From NCBI GenBank assembly GCA_021770445.1, contig JAETQY010000002.1, forward strand, positions 1 through 64,000: a stretch of 64,000 nucleotides of DNA. Reading direction: 5' to 3'. Positions within the stretch are counted from its first letter, which is position 1. Every line of letters begins with the position of its first letter. The position numbers and the translations under genes were made by a program. The notes beneath the pieces are model-generated. The model saw only the letters and a program-made list of their open reading frames with translations, was not told the DNA's origin and did not search any database. The stretch comes from Bacillota bacterium. Lineage in GTDB: Bacteria; Bacillota; Clostridia; Oscillospirales; Oscillospiraceae. Shown here one piece after another: positions 24,253 through 32,119 of this stretch.

Positions 24253-24832
24253 GGCGGAGCTGGAGCGCAGGACGGCGGAGACGGACATACAGCTCTCTCT
24301 GGACCTGGACGGCGAGGGAAAGAGCGAGATCGACACCGGCTGCGGCTTTCTGGACCACATGCTTACCCTCTTTGCCCGCCACGGGCGGTTTGATCTAAAG
24401 GTCTCCTGCAAGGGGGATACCTATGTGGACGACCACCACACGGTGGAGGATATCGGCATCTGCCTGGGGGACGCCTTCGCCCGGGCCCTGGGGGACAAGC
24501 GGGGCATCGTCCGCTACGGCTCCTGCACCCTGCCCATGGACGAGGCCCTGATCCTCACCGCCGTGGATATCAGCGGCCGGGGGATGCTGTGCTGCGCCCT
24601 GGATATCCCCGCCCAGAAGGTGGGCACCTTTGACACGGAGCTGACAAAGGAATTTCTTATCGCCTTCGCCCGGCGGGCGGACATGACCGTCCACATCCGC
24701 CAGCTGGCCGGGGAGAATAGCCACCACATCATCGAGGGGGCCTTCAAGAGCCTGGCCCGCTCCCTCCGGACGGCGGTGGCCATCGACGGCCGGTTTGCCG
24801 GGGAGATCCCCTCCACCAAGGGGGTGCTGTGA
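24245..24832 (+). CDS. hisB: Imidazoleglycerol-phosphate dehydratase
   Basis: Dehydrates IGP to imidazole-acetol phosphate. At 195 residues it is the single-function form, without a phosphatase domain. The metal-binding histidine-rich repeats are present: [37 protein letters not shown]. The start overlaps hisC by 8 bp and the stop overlaps the hisH start. Confidence 0.96.
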   Translation: MRKAELERRTAETDIQLSLDLDGEGKSEIDTGCGFLDHMLTLFARHGRFDLKVSCKGDTYVDDHHTVEDIGICLGDAFARALGDKRGIVRYGSCTLPMDEALILTAVDISGRGMLCCALDIPAQKVGTFDTELTKEFLIAFARRADMTVHIRQLAGENSHHIIEGAFKSLARSLRTAVAIDGRFAGEIPSTKGVL

Positions 24833-25449
24833 TGCTGGCCGTGGTGGACTACGGAGTGGGCAACCTGTTCTCCCTGACCTGTTCCCTTAGGGCCATCGGC
24901 GCAGAGGCGGTGGTCACCGGGGACGAGGGGGTCTTGGCCCGGGCGGACCGGGTGATTCTCCCCGGGGTGGGGGCCTTCGGCGACGCGGCGGAGGCCCTGC
25001 GGGCCTCTGGTTTGGACCGGGTGGTCCTCCGGGAGGCGAAGGCAGGAAAACCGCTGCTGGGGATATGCCTGGGGATGCAGCTTCTGCTGGACTACGGTAC
25101 GGAGTACGGGCGACACCAAGGCCTGGGATTGATCCCGGGGGCAGTCCGGGCCATCCGGCCGGTGGTTCCCCCAGCGTACAAGGTGCCCCACATGGGCTGG
25201 AACGCCCTCCATTTTCCCAAGGACAGGCCGGTCAGCCCTTTATTCCGGTACATACAGGAGGGGGACTGCGTGTACTTTGTCCACTCCTACGCCGGGATGG
25301 ACTGCGGGGAGCACACCATCGCCGCGGCGGAGTACGGCCCAGAGCTCACCGCCGCAGTGGCCAGGGACAACGTGTACGGGGTCCAGTTCCACCCGGAGAA
25401 AAGCGGTCCGGTGGGGCTGAACATATTGAAAGCGTTTTGTGAACTGTAA
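24832..25449 (+). CDS. hisH: Imidazole glycerol phosphate synthase, glutaminase subunit
   Basis: Class I glutamine amidotransferase that feeds ammonia to HisF. The 205-residue protein has nucleophile C79 in LLGICLGMQ and the His-Glu pair in VQFHPEKSG. The ATG at 24832 (overlapping the hisB stop) is favoured over a GTG three bases earlier. The HisF partner is encoded two genes downstream. Confidence 0.95.
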   Translation: MLAVVDYGVGNLFSLTCSLRAIGAEAVVTGDEGVLARADRVILPGVGAFGDAAEALRASGLDRVVLREAKAGKPLLGICLGMQLLLDYGTEYGRHQGLGLIPGAVRAIRPVVPPAYKVPHMGWNALHFPKDRPVSPLFRYIQEGDCVYFVHSYAGMDCGEHTIAAAEYGPELTAAVARDNVYGVQFHPEKSGPVGLNILKAFCEL

Positions 25450-25469
25450 ATATTGAAGGAGGAAAAATT

Positions 25470-26189
25470 ATGTTGATTATTCCCGCCATTGATTTGAAGG
25501 ACGGCAAGGTAGTGCGGCTCTTAAAGGGCGATTTCAACACGGTGCAGCAGGTGGCCGACGACCCAGTGGCCACCGCCAAGGCCTTCTACGAGGCCGGGGC
25601 CCGGTATCTCCACATCGTGGACCTGGACGGCTCCAAGGACGGGGTGCGCAAGAACTCGGACCTGGTCAAGGCTGTTATTCAGGTGGGCCTGAAAACCGAG
25701 CTGGGGGGCGGCATCCGCTCCATGCAGGACCTGGAGGAGGTCCTTTCCTTGGGGGTGTGGCGCGCCATCATCGGCTCCGCCGCCGTCAGCGACCCGGACT
25801 TTGTCAAGGCGGCCCTGGAGAAGTACGGCCCGGAGCACATCGCTGTGGGCGTGGACGCCAAGGACGGCCTGGTGCGCACCGCCGGCTGGGTGAAGGAGAG
25901 CGGGGAGAACTACCTGGACTTCGCCAAGCAGATGGAGGAGCTGGGCGTCACAAACATCATCTTCACCGATATCGACACCGACGGCATGCAGACCGGCCCC
26001 TCCTTTGCCCGCCTGCAATTCCTCCGGGACAAGCTGGACTGCTCCATCATCGCCGCCGGCGGCGTGTCCTGCAACGCGGACATCGAGGCCCTGAAGCGGA
26101 TGGGGGTGGAGGCAGTGATTGTGGGCAAGTCCTGGTACATGGGGGCCCTGGACTTGAAGCAGGCCATTGCAGAGGGCGGCCCCCAGTGA
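25470..26189 (+). CDS. hisA: ProFAR isomerase HisA
   Basis: Phosphoribosylformimino-5-aminoimidazole carboxamide ribotide isomerase, a (beta/alpha)8 barrel of 239 residues. PAIDLKDGKVVRL carries the first catalytic aspartate. GGGIRSMQDLEEVL and IAAGGVSCNADIEAL are the phosphate-binding loops, and the barrel's second catalytic Asp sits in FTDIDTDGM. GGAGG precedes the ATG. It overlaps hisF by 4 bp. Confidence 0.96.
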   Translation: MLIIPAIDLKDGKVVRLLKGDFNTVQQVADDPVATAKAFYEAGARYLHIVDLDGSKDGVRKNSDLVKAVIQVGLKTELGGGIRSMQDLEEVLSLGVWRAIIGSAAVSDPDFVKAALEKYGPEHIAVGVDAKDGLVRTAGWVKESGENYLDFAKQMEELGVTNIIFTDIDTDGMQTGPSFARLQFLRDKLDCSIIAAGGVSCNADIEALKRMGVEAVIVGKSWYMGALDLKQAIAEGGPQ

Positions 26190-26944
26190 TCGCCAAGCGG
26201 ATCATCCCCTGCCTGGACGTACGGAACGGCCGGGTGGTGAAGGGGGTCAACTTCCAGGAGCTGGCCGATGTGGATTCCCCGGTGGAGCTGGCCAAATTCT
26301 ACAGCGGCTGCGGGGCGGACGAGCTGGTCTTTTACGACATCACCGCCTCCGCCGAGGGGCGGGCCCTGTTTACCGACATCCTCCGGAAAACCGCCGAATG
26401 CGTCTTTATCCCCCTCACCGTGGGGGGCGGCATCCGCACCGTGGACGACTTCGACCGGGTGCTCAAGTGCGGCGCAGACAAGGTGAGCGTCAACTCCGGG
26501 GCAGTGATGGACCCCTCCCTCATCTCCCGGGCCGCCAAGCGCTACGGCGACCAGTGCGTGGTGCTCAGTGTGGACGCCAAGCGGGTGGACGGGCAGTTCC
26601 GGGTTTTCGCCAAGGGGGGCCGGGAGGACACTGGCCTGGACGCTATCACATGGATCAAGTCCGGGGTGAAGAACGGCGCGGGGGAGATCGTCCTGAACAG
26701 CATCGACACTGACGGGGTGAAGGACGGCTTCGACCTGGAGATGCTGTCCGCCGTCTGCGACGTGGTGGACGTGCCGGTGATCGCCTCGGGGGGCGCGGGG
26801 TGCGTCGAGCACTTTGTCACCCTCTTTGAGACCCTGCCCAAGGTGGACGCCGGCCTGGCCGCCTCCATCTTCCACTTCGGGGAGGTGTCCATCCCGGAGC
26901 TGAAACGGGCCCTTGGGGAGAAGGGGATACCAACCAGATTATAA
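26186..26944 (+). CDS. hisF: Imidazole glycerol phosphate synthase, cyclase subunit
   Basis: Forms IGP and AICAR from PRFAR with ammonia from HisH. The 252-residue barrel starts MIAKRIIPCLDVRNGRVVKG with catalytic D11, and the second Asp is in VLSVDAKR. TVGGGIRTVDDF and ASGGAGCVEHF are the phosphate-binding loops. A GTG at 26186 overlapping the hisA stop is the start; the open frame extends much further upstream, but only as a shadow of hisA. Confidence 0.96.
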   Translation: MIAKRIIPCLDVRNGRVVKGVNFQELADVDSPVELAKFYSGCGADELVFYDITASAEGRALFTDILRKTAECVFIPLTVGGGIRTVDDFDRVLKCGADKVSVNSGAVMDPSLISRAAKRYGDQCVVLSVDAKRVDGQFRVFAKGGREDTGLDAITWIKSGVKNGAGEIVLNSIDTDGVKDGFDLEMLSAVCDVVDVPVIASGGAGCVEHFVTLFETLPKVDAGLAASIFHFGEVSIPELKRALGEKGIPTRL

Positions 26945-26948
26945 AAAA

Positions 26949-26970
26949 GGGGCGGCGTTCTCGCCGCCCC
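26949..26970 (+). other. GC hairpin between hisF and hisIE
   Basis: GGGGCGGCG, loop ttct, CGCCGCCCC, five bases after the hisF stop. No T-run follows, so it is probably an mRNA stability or partial attenuation element rather than a full terminator. Confidence 0.5.
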
Positions 26971-26995
26971 ACATTTTGACGGAAAGTGTGATACC

Positions 26996-27643
26996 ATGCT
27001 GAGGATCGACCAACTGAAATTTGACGAGAAGGGGCTTATCCCCGCCATTGTGGTGGACGCGGGCAGCGGGAAGGTGCTCACCCTGGCCTACATGAACCGG
27101 GAGAGCCTGGAGATATCCATGAAGGAGAGCCGCACCTGCTTCTGGTCCCGGTCCCGGCAGGAGCTGTGGCGCAAGGGGGAGACCAGCGGCAACGTCCAGC
27201 ACATTGTGGACATCACCGCCGACTGCGACCGGGACGCCCTGGTGGTCCGGGTGAACAAGGAGGGCCCCGCCTGCCACCTGGGCACCGACTCCTGCTTCAA
27301 CGACAAGGTGTTCGCGGGGAAGGAGAAGGAGCCCTTCTCTGTGGAGGGGCTGTACGCCCTGCTGGAGGGGCGCAAAAAAGACCTGCCCGAGGGCTCCTAC
27401 ACCACCTACCTGTTCCGGAAGGGTATGGACAAGATCCTCAAGAAGGTGGGGGAGGAGTGTACCGAGGTCATCATCGCCGGCAAGGCGGGGGACAAGCGGG
27501 AAACTGTTTACGAAATCGCCGATCTGATGTATCATATTATGGTACTGATGGTGGAGATGGGCATTTCGGTGGAGGATGTGCGCACCGAGCTGGCCTCCCG
27601 CCATGTGATCGACCATAAAGTGAAACAGGAGAAGATGACATGA
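26996..27643 (+). CDS. hisIE: Bifunctional phosphoribosyl-AMP cyclohydrolase / phosphoribosyl-ATP pyrophosphatase
   Basis: Catalyses steps 2 and 3 of histidine synthesis. In the 215-residue fusion, HisI occupies ~1-110 (LAYMNRESLEIS, FWSRSRQELWRKGETSGN, then the metal-binding D-x-D-x-D ITADCDRDAL and CH residues). HisE occupies ~115-205 (SYTTYLFRKGMDKILKKVGEE, then YEIADLMYH). The stop overlaps the next start. Confidence 0.96.
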   Translation: MLRIDQLKFDEKGLIPAIVVDAGSGKVLTLAYMNRESLEISMKESRTCFWSRSRQELWRKGETSGNVQHIVDITADCDRDALVVRVNKEGPACHLGTDSCFNDKVFAGKEKEPFSVEGLYALLEGRKKDLPEGSYTTYLFRKGMDKILKKVGEECTEVIIAGKAGDKRETVYEIADLMYHIMVLMVEMGISVEDVRTELASRHVIDHKVKQEKMT

Positions 27644-28449
27644 TTCAGAATCTGCACAGCCACACCACCTTCTGCGACGGCAAAAACACCCCCGAGGAGA
27701 TGGCCAAAGCGGCAATCGAGCTAGGGATGGACGCCCTGGGCTTTTCCGGCCACGGGCCCAACCGCGCCCCCGACGACGCCGCTATGGCGCAGGAGACCGT
27801 CCCGGCCTACCGGGAGGCGGTCCTCCAGGTCAAAGAAAAGTACGCCGGCCGGCTGGACATTTTCCTGGGGATCGAGCGGGACTGCTTCTGGGCCCCCGAC
27901 GGGGGAAACTGGGACTATGTGATCGGCTCTGTCCACTATGTGGAGAAGGACGGCGCGTACCTGGGGGTGGACCACTCGGAGGCGGTTTTCCTCCAGAATG
28001 TGGAACTCCACTACGGCGGGGACTGCCTGTCCTTTGCCGAGGACTACTACCGGTTGGTAGGGGAGGTGCCGGAGCGGACTGGCTGTCAGATCGTGGGCCA
28101 CTTCGACCTGATCACCAAGTTCAACGAGGGGGATAAGCTCTTCGACACGGAACATCCCCGGTATGTCTCCGCCGCCCTGTCCGCCCTGGACCGGTTGGCC
28201 GGAAAGGGTGTGATCTGCGAGATCAACACCGGGGCCATGTCCCGGGGCTACCGGAGCGCCCCCTATCCCGCCCCCGCCCTCCTGCGGGCCATGCGGGAGC
28301 GGAACATCCCCATCTGCATCACCGGCGACAGCCACAATGTGGATGCCCTCCTCCACGCCTTCCCCCAGGCGGTGGAGCTGGCCCGGTCCTGCGGCTATCG
28401 GGAGCAGATGGTCCTCACCAAGGAGGGCTTTGTGCCCGTTGCGCTGTGA
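27640..28449 (+). CDS. hisK: PHP-family histidinol-phosphatase
   Basis: Dephosphorylates histidinol phosphate to histidinol. The 269-residue PHP domain has metal ligands in LHSHTTFCDG, FSGHGPN, GIERDCF, GSVHYV, GHFDLITKF and ITGDSHNV. It is translationally coupled to hisIE, which supports a histidine role over other PHP functions. It ends the operon; histidinol dehydrogenase (hisD) is not present here. Confidence 0.9.
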   Translation: MIQNLHSHTTFCDGKNTPEEMAKAAIELGMDALGFSGHGPNRAPDDAAMAQETVPAYREAVLQVKEKYAGRLDIFLGIERDCFWAPDGGNWDYVIGSVHYVEKDGAYLGVDHSEAVFLQNVELHYGGDCLSFAEDYYRLVGEVPERTGCQIVGHFDLITKFNEGDKLFDTEHPRYVSAALSALDRLAGKGVICEINTGAMSRGYRSAPYPAPALLRAMRERNIPICITGDSHNVDALLHAFPQAVELARSCGYREQMVLTKEGFVPVAL

Positions 28450-28464
28450 GCACGGATTTTCCCC

Positions 28465-28493
28465 TTTACGCCAGTCATCGGATATGATATAAT
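28465..28493 (+). promoter_or_regulatory. Promoter of dapL
   Basis: TTTACG (28465-28470), 17-bp spacer, consensus TATAAT (28488-28493), 30 bp before the start codon. Confidence 0.75.
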
Positions 28494-28522
28494 CCCCCAA
28501 ACGGCAAAGGAGCTGGTTATCC

Positions 28523-29743
28523 ATGGTAAAGGTAAACGAAAACTTTTTAAAGCTGCCCGGCAGCTATCTGTTCTCTGAGGTGGCCCGGCGCATCCGGGTC
28601 TATCAGGAGGCCCACCCGGAGGCGGAGATCATCAAGCTGTCCATCGGCGACGTGACCCGGCCCCTGGTGCCCGAGGTGGTAGCGGCGATGCACGCCGCCG
28701 TGGACGAGATGGGCACAGCGGAGGGCTTCCACGGCTACGGCCCGGAACAGGGCTATGAGTTCCTCCGGGAGGCCATCGCCCAGGGGGACTACGCCGCCCG
28801 GGGGGTGGACATTCAGCCCAATGAGATTTTTGTCTCCGACGGCGCCAAGAGCGACTGCGGCAACATCGGCGACATCTTCGGGGTGGACAACGTGGTGGCG
28901 GTGTGCGACCCGGTGTACCCCGTCTATGTGGACACCAACGCCATGGCCGGCCGGGCCGGGGAGTATCAGGAGGAGCTGGGCAAGTGGAACCGCCTTGTTT
29001 ACATGCCCTGTGTGGAGGAAAACGGCTTCTCCCCCCAGCCCCCCGAGGAGATCCCCGACATCATCTACCTGTGCTCCCCCAATAACCCCACCGGCGCGGT
29101 GCTGACGAAGGACCAGCTGAAGGTCTGGGTGGACTACGCCAACGCCCACGGGGCGGTCATCCTGTATGACTCGGCCTACGAGGCCTTCATCACCAGTGGG
29201 GACGTGCCCCACACCATCTTTGAGGTGGAGGGGGCCCGCACCTGCGCCATCGAGTTCCGGTCCTTCTCCAAGACCGCCGGCTTCACCGGCAACCGCTGCG
29301 CCTACACCGTGGTGCCCATGGAGCTGGAGCGGGGGGGCGCAAAGCTGAACACCATGTGGAACCGCCGCCAGTGTACCAAGTTCAACGGCGTGCCCTATGT
29401 GGTCCAGCGGGGGGCGGCCGCCATTTACACCCCCGAGGGCCGTGCCCAGATCATGGCCAACATCGACTACTACCGGGAAAACGCCCGGGTCATCCGGGAG
29501 GGCCTCACCGCCGCGGGGTTGGAGTGCTTCGGCGGGGTGGACGCCCCCTATATCTGGCTCAAGACCCCCGACGGCGTGGGCTCCTGGGACTTCTTCGATC
29601 AGGTGCTGGACCGGGCCAATGTGGCCACCACCCCCGGCGCCGGCTTTGGCCCCAGCGGGGAGGGCTATATCCGCCTCACCGCCTTCGGCGACGCCCAGGC
29701 CACCAGAACTGCCGTGGAGCGGGTGGCGAACATGTTCCGATAA
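28523..29743 (+). CDS. dapL: LL-diaminopimelate aminotransferase
   Basis: Converts tetrahydrodipicolinate directly to LL-diaminopimelate, the short lysine/meso-DAP route. The 406-residue fold type I enzyme has IIKLSIGDVTRPL, HGYGPEQGYEFLR, SPNNPTGAV, DSAYEAFI and PLP lysine K250 in SFSKTAGFTGNRC. That last block is typical of DapL rather than aspartate aminotransferases. It has its own promoter and a bidirectional terminator, so it is monocistronic. The product feeds the MurE encoded at 54.8 kb. Confidence 0.95.
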   Translation: MVKVNENFLKLPGSYLFSEVARRIRVYQEAHPEAEIIKLSIGDVTRPLVPEVVAAMHAAVDEMGTAEGFHGYGPEQGYEFLREAIAQGDYAARGVDIQPNEIFVSDGAKSDCGNIGDIFGVDNVVAVCDPVYPVYVDTNAMAGRAGEYQEELGKWNRLVYMPCVEENGFSPQPPEEIPDIIYLCSPNNPTGAVLTKDQLKVWVDYANAHGAVILYDSAYEAFITSGDVPHTIFEVEGARTCAIEFRSFSKTAGFTGNRCAYTVVPMELERGGAKLNTMWNRRQCTKFNGVPYVVQRGAAAIYTPEGRAQIMANIDYYRENARVIREGLTAAGLECFGGVDAPYIWLKTPDGVGSWDFFDQVLDRANVATTPGAGFGPSGEGYIRLTAFGDAQATRTAVERVANMFR

Positions 29744-29750
29744 GAGCAAT

Positions 29751-29786
29751 AAAAAACCTCCCGTGCCAAGCACGGGAGGTTTTTTA
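29751..29786. terminator. Bidirectional terminator between dapL and rpmB
   Basis: AAAAAACCTCCCGTGC, loop caa, GCACGGGAGGTTTTTT: a perfect 16-bp stem with A/T tails, serving both convergent genes. Confidence 0.92.
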
Positions 29787-29793
29787 TGTTCCA

Positions 29794-29982
29794 TTACACA
29801 GCGCGGGTGACCTTACCGGAACGGAGGCATCTGGTACAGACGTAGACGTGAGTGGGGGTTCCATTCACGATTGCCTTGACCCGCTTCACGTTGGGCTTCC
29901 AGGCGCGGTTGGAGCGGCGGTGGGAGTGGGAAACCTTGATGCCGAAGGTCACGCCCTTGTCGCAGAATTCGCATTTGGCCAT
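29794..29982 (-). CDS. rpmB: 50S ribosomal protein L28
   Basis: A 62-residue large-subunit protein: MAKCEFCDKGVTFG, then SHSHRRSNRAWKPN and RCLRSGKV. Two C-x-x-C pairs (CEFC and CTRC) make this the zinc-binding type. GAGGAGG precedes the ATG at 29982; the much longer open frame upstream is spurious. Confidence 0.97.
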   Translation of the reverse strand: MAKCEFCDKGVTFGIKVSHSHRRSNRAWKPNVKRVKAIVNGTPTHVYVCTRCLRSGKVTRAV

Positions 29983-30055
29983 GTTGCTAACCTCCTCGCT
30001 ATGAGAATATATGAAACCTAACGGAATAACCTGCGGACGGGAGGAGACTGCATCT

Positions 30056-31009
30056 ATGTCCGAGCAGAAAAAGAGTGTAAAACTGGGGGAGATCATCCAA
30101 GAATTCAATCTGGAGATCCTGCGCGCGGCCCCCGACTGTGAAAACGTACCCCTCCGGGCTCTGGACATCAACCGGCCCGGGCTGCCTCTGACGGGCTTTT
30201 TCGAGCACTTCGACACCGAGCGTCTGCTGCTCATCGGACTGACAGAGCACGCTTTCCTGGACGACCTGACCTCCGAGCAGCGGCGGGAGAGCTTCGACCG
30301 TCTGCTGTCCTATCCGGTGCCGGCCCTGATCCTCACCCGGGGCCTGGAGCCCTACCCGGAGTGCCTGGAGATGGCGGACAAGCACGGACGGACGGTGCTG
30401 CGCTCCACCCAGCGCACCTCGGTGTTCATGAGCGCCCTCATCAGCAGTCTGTTCAACCACCTGGCCCCCCAGATTACCCGCTCCGGCGTGATGCTGGAGG
30501 TCTACGGCGAGGGTGTGCTGATTCAGGGGGAGTCGGGCGTGGGCAAGAGCGAGGTAGCCATCGAGCTGCTGAAGCGGGGCCACCGCCTGGTGGCCGACGA
30601 TGCGGTGGAGATCAAGGTCACCAGCCACGACACCCTGATCGCCACCGCCCCCAACCTGATTCGGGGCTATATGGAGCTGCGGGGCATCGGCGTCATCGAC
30701 ATCAGCCGTCTGCTGGGCATGGGCGCCATCAAGCTGGTCCAGCAGGTGGACATGGTGGTCAACCTGGAGCCCTGGGACGACTCAGCGGTGTATGACCGCT
30801 TCGGCCTGGAGTCCCACTTTACCGAGATTCTGGGCGTAAAGGTGCCCGCCGCCACCATTCCGGTGAAGCCGGGGCGCAACCTGGCCAGCATCGTGGAGGT
30901 GGCAGCCATGAACAACCGCAACCGGAAGATGGGCCACAACGCAGCCCAGGAGCTGACAAACCGGATGGATAAGCTATTTGCGGAGCAGATGGAAGGGGGA
31001 GCAAACTGA
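30056..31009 (+). CDS. hprK: HPr kinase/phosphorylase
   Basis: Phosphorylates and dephosphorylates Ser46 of HPr, the switch of carbon catabolite control in Firmicutes. The 317-residue protein has an N-terminal domain (1-~130), a P-loop GESGVGKS at 158-165, DDAVEIK after it, and the HPrK signature around MELRGIGVIDISRLLG. The ATG at 30056 after GGGAGGAG is preferred to the longer frame. It overlaps the kinase gene that follows. Confidence 0.95.
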   Translation: MSEQKKSVKLGEIIQEFNLEILRAAPDCENVPLRALDINRPGLPLTGFFEHFDTERLLLIGLTEHAFLDDLTSEQRRESFDRLLSYPVPALILTRGLEPYPECLEMADKHGRTVLRSTQRTSVFMSALISSLFNHLAPQITRSGVMLEVYGEGVLIQGESGVGKSEVAIELLKRGHRLVADDAVEIKVTSHDTLIATAPNLIRGYMELRGIGVIDISRLLGMGAIKLVQQVDMVVNLEPWDDSAVYDRFGLESHFTEILGVKVPAATIPVKPGRNLASIVEVAAMNNRNRKMGHNAAQELTNRMDKLFAEQMEGGAN

Positions 31010-31965
31010 TGTATTATATCGGAATCGACGTGGGCGGCACCAACCTGGTGGCCGGCCTGGTCAACGAGCTGGGGCACATCTTCAACAAGGTGACCACCCC
31101 GGTGTCCAAGGACCTGACGGCGGAGCAGTTCGGCGCGGAGCTGGTGCGTATGTCCCGGCGGCTGTGCGAGGTGGGAGAGATCGACCCGGCCAAGATCCAG
31201 TCGGTGGGCATTGGGCTGCCTGGCGTGGTGGACAACAAGGCCGGGCTCTTCGTCCAAAACCCCAACATGCCTTTTAAGGATAAGAACGTCCCTCTGCGGG
31301 AGATGTTCCATAGGGAGTGGGACATCCCGGTCTACCTGGGCAACGACGCCAACTGCGCCGCCGTGGGCGAGTACTGGGCGGGTGCGGCCAAGGGCTGCGA
31401 CCCGGCAGTGATGGTCACCCTGGGCACCGGCATCGGCGGCGGCATGATCCAGGGGGGTAAGCTGTTTACCGGCTTTGCCAACTCCGGCATGGAGATCGGC
31501 CACATGATCATCAAGCCCAACGGTGCCCTGTGCGGCTGCGGCAGCCGGGGCTGCTGGGAGCGGTACGGCTCGGCCACCGCCCTGATCCAGCTGGCCCAGC
31601 TGGAGATGGAGCGGGACCGGGGCAGCGAGATGTGGGTCATCGTGGACGGGGACAGCCACAAGGTCAGCGGCCGTACCCCCTTCCAGGCGGCCCGGATGGG
31701 CGACCCCGCCGCCAAGCGGGTGCTGCACAACTACCTGGAGGGGCTGTCCATCGGTATGATTAACCTGGTGAACATCCTCCAGCCCGAGATCATCTGCCTG
31801 GGCGGCGGTGTAAGCAACGCCGAGGACGACCTGCTGCTGGACCCCCTGCGGGAGCTGGTCTGGCGGGGCAGCTTTGACAAGAGCTCCAAGGTCCGCATTG
31901 AGCGGGCCTCTCTGGGCAACAACGCCGGCGTAGTGGGTGCGGCCCTGCTATGCAATCTGGTATAA
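31009..31965 (+). CDS. ROK-family glucokinase
   Basis: Probably phosphorylates glucose with ATP. The 318-residue ROK protein has DVGGTNLVAGLV (ATP phosphate loop), LPGVVDNKAG, GNDANCAAVGEY (catalytic Asp in NDAN), TLGTGIGGGMI, EIGHM and the zinc motif CGCGSRGCWE. The start overlaps the hprK stop, linking sugar phosphorylation to HPr control. The exact sugar cannot be read from sequence. Confidence 0.9.
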   Translation: MYYIGIDVGGTNLVAGLVNELGHIFNKVTTPVSKDLTAEQFGAELVRMSRRLCEVGEIDPAKIQSVGIGLPGVVDNKAGLFVQNPNMPFKDKNVPLREMFHREWDIPVYLGNDANCAAVGEYWAGAAKGCDPAVMVTLGTGIGGGMIQGGKLFTGFANSGMEIGHMIIKPNGALCGCGSRGCWERYGSATALIQLAQLEMERDRGSEMWVIVDGDSHKVSGRTPFQAARMGDPAAKRVLHNYLEGLSIGMINLVNILQPEIICLGGGVSNAEDDLLLDPLRELVWRGSFDKSSKVRIERASLGNNAGVVGAALLCNLV

Positions 31966-31973
31966 ATAGAGGT

Positions 31974-32003
31974 AAGGCCCGGACGAAAGCCCGGGCCTTA
32001 TTT
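31974..32003 (+). terminator. Terminator of hprK-glucokinase
   Basis: AAGGCCCGG, loop acgaaagc, CCGGGCCTT then ATTTTG. Confidence 0.75.
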
Positions 32004-32040
32004 TGATTCTACCTCGTCCGAGGCAGCTTTTAACATATCC

Positions 32041-32069
32041 TTGCGCAAGGGCGGCGGGCGTGGTATGAT
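32041..32069 (+). promoter_or_regulatory. Promoter of the pyrophosphatase gene
   Basis: TTGCGC (32041-32046), 17-bp spacer, TATGAT (32064-32069). Confidence 0.55.
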
Positions 32070-32119
32070 GGTAAAAAATATCATTCCGGCCCTGTCGGGC
32101 GGGAGAAATGAGGAATATT

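Noticed and set aside
25757-26185. Upstream extension of the hisF frame
   Set aside because: It reads hisA in another frame; the GTG at 26186 gives the normal HisF N-terminus.
29983-30234. Long N-terminal extension of rpmB
   Set aside because: L28 is about 62 residues, a strong ribosome binding site precedes 29982, and the extension overlaps hprK.
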